64,000 bases of DNA from Burkholderiales bacterium (GTDB taxonomy: Bacteria; Pseudomonadota; Gammaproteobacteria; Burkholderiales; Burkholderiaceae_C). This document shows positions 61,038 to 64,000 of this stretch, one piece after another. The stretch covers positions 372,001 through 436,000 of the forward strand of contig JACPOI010000020.1 of NCBI GenBank assembly GCA_016185015.1, read 5' to 3'. The translations under genes and the position numbers were made by a program. Position 1 is the first letter of the stretch. Each line of letters begins with the position of its first letter. The notes beneath the pieces are model-generated. The model saw only the letters and a list, made by a program, of their open reading frames with translations, did no database searches and was not told where the DNA came from.

Positions 61038-62193
61038 TCGGGCCCCGCATCCCTCGTCCGACATTCGGCCCCTGCACATCGGTAAGTTCGTGCCGCCGCC
61101 GTATGCGGGAGTGGAGGCGCACGTCGACACCCTGCTGCGCTGCCTGCAGCCCGAGGTGCAGGCCACCCTGCTGGCGGCCGAATCGCCGGCAGGGGCGGCC
61201 GCCCACCAGAGCCTGCCCTACCGGCTGCTGATCGCGCGGGCCTATGGCAAGCTGGCCTCGGCCACGCTCAGCCCCGGCGTGCTGTCGCTGGCGCGGCAGG
61301 AGCTCTCCTCGGGGCGCTGCAACCTGCTGCACATCCATGCGCCCAATCCCTGGGGCGACCTCGCGGCGCTGACCTGCGCGCGCGAGGTCCCGGTGGTGAT
61401 GAGCTGGCACAGTGACATCGTGCGCCAGCGCCAGCTGATGAAGGTCTACCAGTACATCCAGCGGCGCGTGCTGCGGCGGGCGGACCGCATCATCGTCTTT
61501 ACCCCCAGGCATTACGAAAGCTCGGCGCAGCTGCACCAGCTGGAGGTGGCGGCCAAGATCGCCTATGTGCCCATGGGCATCGATTTCGCGGGCCTGGATC
61601 CCGCCCATGCCGATGCCGCCATGAGCGCGCGGCTCCAGGCCTGGGCCGCCGGGCGCCCCCTGCTGCTCACCGTGGGCCGGCATGTGTCCTACAAGGGCTA
61701 CGAGCACCTGCTCGCGGCCATGGCCAGGCTGCGCAGCGAGGCCGTGCTGGTGATGGTGGGTGCCGGGGTCCTGACGCCGGCGCTCCAGCAGCAGGTGCGT
61801 GAGCTGGGGCTGGCGCAGCGCGTGCTGTTCCTGGGCGAGGTGGAGCGGGCCGCGCTGGTAGCGGCGCTGCATGCCTGCGACGTGTTCACCCTGCCCTCGA
61901 TTGCGCCGTCAGAGGCCTTCGGCATTGCCAGCGCAGAAGCCATGGCCTGTGGCAAGCCCACCATCGTCTGCCAGCTCCACAATGGCGTGAACTACCTGAA
62001 CCGCGAGGGCGAGACCAGTCTGGTAGTGCCGCCACAGCAGGTTGGCGCGCTAGCCGACGCGCTGGATACGCTGGCACTGGACGCGGGGCTGCGGCGGCGC
62101 ATGGGGCCGGCCGCCAGCGCTTGGGTCCGCAGCGAATTCAGTCTCGACGCCATGAAACAGGGCACACTCGCAGTGTACCGATCCCTGTTGTGA
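61030..62193 (+). CDS. Family 4 glycosyltransferase
   Basis: A 387-residue GT-B transferase. HIGKFVPPPYAGVEAHVDTL near the N-terminus, VMSWHSDIVRQRQLMKVY, LTVGRHVSYKGYEHLLAAM and PSEAFGIASAEAMACGKP are typical of mannosyl- and N-acetylhexosaminyltransferases. The ATG at 61030 is used; a TTG at 61012 is unlikely. It sits next to the WecA-like gene, so it may catalyse an early step of repeat-unit assembly. That is inferred from position only. Confidence 0.9.
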   Translation: MADRAPHPSSDIRPLHIGKFVPPPYAGVEAHVDTLLRCLQPEVQATLLAAESPAGAAAHQSLPYRLLIARAYGKLASATLSPGVLSLARQELSSGRCNLLHIHAPNPWGDLAALTCAREVPVVMSWHSDIVRQRQLMKVYQYIQRRVLRRADRIIVFTPRHYESSAQLHQLEVAAKIAYVPMGIDFAGLDPAHADAAMSARLQAWAAGRPLLLTVGRHVSYKGYEHLLAAMARLRSEAVLVMVGAGVLTPALQQQVRELGLAQRVLFLGEVERAALVAALHACDVFTLPSIAPSEAFGIASAEAMACGKPTIVCQLHNGVNYLNREGETSLVVPPQQVGALADALDTLALDAGLRRRMGPAASAWVRSEFSLDAMKQGTLAVYRSLL

Positions 62194-62220
62194 TCGGCCT
62201 CGGGATGGAAGGGGACAAGC

Positions 62221-63351
62221 ATGAATAGCATCATCATCGCGGCGCTGGTGTCCTGGCTGGTGACCCTGCTCATCATCCGGTCCAATCACTTGCATGCCGG
62301 GCTATCGGCCGACAGCGACACCGGGGGTGTGCAGAAATTCCACGACCAGCCGGTGCCGCGTATCGGGGGTCTAGCGCTGCTGCTGGGGTTGCTGGCGGTG
62401 GGCCTGTGGCTGCGCTTCGTCAACCCGGTGGTGGGCGTGCCCATGCTGTGGCTGCTACTGGCCGCCGCCCCGGCCTTTCTGGGCGGGCTGGCGGAAGACC
62501 TGAGCAAGCGGGTGTCGGTGCTGACGCGCCTGCTGCTGACCATGGTCTCGGCCTTGCTGGGCTACTGGCTGCTGGAGGCGGGGCTGATCCGCCTGGACAT
62601 TCCCTTGCTGGACACGGCCTTGCACTGGTGGCCGGTGTCGCTGCTGCTGACGGTGGTGGCGATTGCCGGGGTGGCCAACGCCGTCAACATCATTGACGGT
62701 TTCAACGGTCTGGCCGGCATGGTCTGCGTGATGATCTTCGCCGCGCTGGGCTACGTGGCCTACTGGGTGGGCGACGTGCTGCTCTGGAGCGCCTGTGCTG
62801 CCATGATCGGCGGCATCCTGGGTTTCCTGGTCTGGAACTATCCGCGCGGCCTGATATTCCTGGGCGACGGTGGCGCCTATTTTCTGGGTTTCATGATCGG
62901 GGAAATATCGGTATTGCTGGTGGCGCGCAATCCGGAGGTCTCGCCCTGGTTTCCCATGCTGCTGGTGGTCTATCCGGTGTTCGAGACACTGTTTTCGATC
63001 TACCGCAAAAAGATATTGCGTGGGATGTCGCCTGGCTTGCCCGATGGCGTGCATCTGCATATGCTGATTTATCGGCGTTTGGTGCGATGGGCTGTTGGCA
63101 GTCGTGAAGCCGGTGACCAGACCAGCCGCAATGCATTGACATCGCCGTATCTATGGCTGCTGTCTTCGCTTGCGATATTTCCTGCCGTATTGTTTTGGCG
63201 GTCTACTTCGATTTTGATGGTGTTGGTTTTTGCATTTGCTTTGGTGTATCTGTGGTTGTACCGAAGCATCGTGTTGTTTCATGTTCCCCCCGGGTTGGTC
63301 TTGCGCAAGCAAAAAGACAAGGTGACGGAAGAAGGCGATGGCGGTCGTTGA
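62221..63351 (+). CDS. WecA-like undecaprenyl-phosphate sugar-1-phosphate transferase
   Basis: A 376-residue polytopic membrane enzyme of the MraY/WecA family with about eleven helices. The active-site loops are QKFHDQPVPRIGG (38-50), NAVNIIDGFNGLAG (Asp-rich), FLGDGGAYFLGF and the histidine loop DGVHLHMLIYRR. It transfers a HexNAc-1-phosphate from a UDP-sugar to undecaprenyl phosphate, starting each repeat unit on the cytoplasmic face. Its place at the end of the cluster agrees with this. The exact sugar, GlcNAc or a deoxy-HexNAc, is not determined. Confidence 0.91.
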   Translation: MNSIIIAALVSWLVTLLIIRSNHLHAGLSADSDTGGVQKFHDQPVPRIGGLALLLGLLAVGLWLRFVNPVVGVPMLWLLLAAAPAFLGGLAEDLSKRVSVLTRLLLTMVSALLGYWLLEAGLIRLDIPLLDTALHWWPVSLLLTVVAIAGVANAVNIIDGFNGLAGMVCVMIFAALGYVAYWVGDVLLWSACAAMIGGILGFLVWNYPRGLIFLGDGGAYFLGFMIGEISVLLVARNPEVSPWFPMLLVVYPVFETLFSIYRKKILRGMSPGLPDGVHLHMLIYRRLVRWAVGSREAGDQTSRNALTSPYLWLLSSLAIFPAVLFWRSTSILMVLVFAFALVYLWLYRSIVLFHVPPGLVLRKQKDKVTEEGDGGR

Positions 63352-63401
63352 CGTCGTTTGGGAAATGGCCGAGTTAAATACTTAATTCGAGGTGGATACA
63401 A

Positions 63402-63770
63402 ATGGGTAATTTGATTGATATTCAGTTGCAAATTGAGAAGCTGCAGAAGCAGGCAGCCGATATACGAACCCGGGAGTTCGATAAAACGATCAAGAACATC
63501 CTGACTCAAATGCAAGCTTTTGGTATCACGCTGAATGATTTGCAGCAAGCCTTGGGTGGCGCCCGTAGCCAACGCGGGAAGGGCGCCGCCAAAAGCGTTG
63601 GTAAAAAGACAACGGCTAAAAAGCGCAGCGGCCCTAGCAAGAAGACTGTCGCCGCGAAATACCGAGGCCCGAAAGGCGAAACCTGGAGTGGGCGTGGTTC
63701 GATGCCGCGCTGGATGGCGGCCTTGATAGCCAAGGGGCGCAAGAGAGAAGAGTTCGCCATCAAGGCGTAA
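63402..63770 (+). CDS. H-NS-family nucleoid protein
   Basis: A 122-residue H-NS-type protein. An N-terminal coiled coil (IQLQIEKLQKQAADIRTREF) mediates oligomerisation. A basic, Lys-rich linker (about 58-82) follows, then the DNA-binding motif AKYRGPKGETWSGRGSMPRWM. In most relatives the core reads GRGRxP, so the second Arg is Ser here. H-NS proteins silence AT-rich, horizontally acquired DNA. It follows the WecA-like gene by 50 bp and lies in AT-richer sequence. The ATG at 63402 follows GAGGTGG. Confidence 0.92.
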   Translation: MGNLIDIQLQIEKLQKQAADIRTREFDKTIKNILTQMQAFGITLNDLQQALGGARSQRGKGAAKSVGKKTTAKKRSGPSKKTVAAKYRGPKGETWSGRGSMPRWMAALIAKGRKREEFAIKA

Positions 63771-63834
63771 AGGGCATGTTTCTCGCGTGATGCACGGGAG
63801 CCTGGGGGGCGCTGTTGCGGCACAATTGGTCTAA

Positions 63835-64000
<166 letters not shown>

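Overview
The window looks like chromosome from a GC-rich betaproteobacterium of the order Burkholderiales, most likely Comamonadaceae. The evidence is uniformly high GC, three orphan Bug-type (TctC-like) periplasmic receptors, two complete branched-chain-amino-acid-type ABC transporters, a phasin operon, a DUF1840 protein, dispersed GC-rich intergenic repeats, and a Burkholderiales-style rmlBDAC cluster followed by argB. This assignment is inferred from gene content and style. I saw no rRNA, tRNA, CRISPR array, insertion sequence or prophage.

Layout. 1-11.7 kb: housekeeping and signalling genes. These are a TehA/SLAC1-type channel (cut by the left edge), a GMC flavin oxidoreductase, a metallophosphoesterase overlapping a protein kinase fused to a universal-stress domain (with an FNR/Anr-like box upstream), an HD-GYP protein, SrkA, a lipoprotein, a Bug receptor, a ModA-like protein without a signal peptide, and a lipoprotein hydrolase. 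11.7-16.4 kb: a minus-strand ABC importer operon (livG-livF-receptor-livH-livM). 16.5-22.9 kb: an Ldh-family oxidoreductase, an AlbA_2/Schlafen-type protein, htpG with a sigma-32-like promoter, a tandem rhodanese and a pseudouridine synthase.

22.9-29.7 kb holds what I consider the most interesting system. Two glucose/sorbosone-dehydrogenase-family proteins are transcribed divergently, and each is followed by a small c-type cytochrome gene. The right arm ends in a TonB-dependent receptor that closely resembles E. coli PqqU (YncD), the PQQ uptake receptor. No PQQ biosynthesis gene is visible. The arrangement suggests periplasmic quinoprotein dehydrogenases supplied with scavenged PQQ and passing electrons to their cytochromes. 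A Crp/Fnr-family regulator abuts the receptor gene.

29.8-38.2 kb: an acyl-CoA synthetase, a second ABC importer (livG-livH-livM-receptor-livF) and a PaaK-like ligase form a co-directional uptake-and-activation cluster for some carboxylic acid. 38.3-41.2 kb: two more Bug receptors separated by a non-coding element with three strong hairpins. 41.2-43.0 kb: DUF1840, then a phasin-TetR-acyl-CoA-binding-protein operon.

43.1-63.8 kb is a surface-polysaccharide cluster: dTDP-rhamnose synthesis (rmlBDAC), galE, manC and gmd, a Wzx-type flippase, a perosamine-synthase-like aminotransferase with a GNAT acetyltransferase, three methyltransferases (one a sugar C-methyltransferase type), five glycosyltransferases, a WecA-like initiating enzyme, and an H-NS-family protein at its edge. 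Base composition is visibly less GC-rich from gmd to about 55.3 kb, as expected for an exchangeable O-antigen core. I see no Wzy polymerase or Wzz. argB starts at the right edge.
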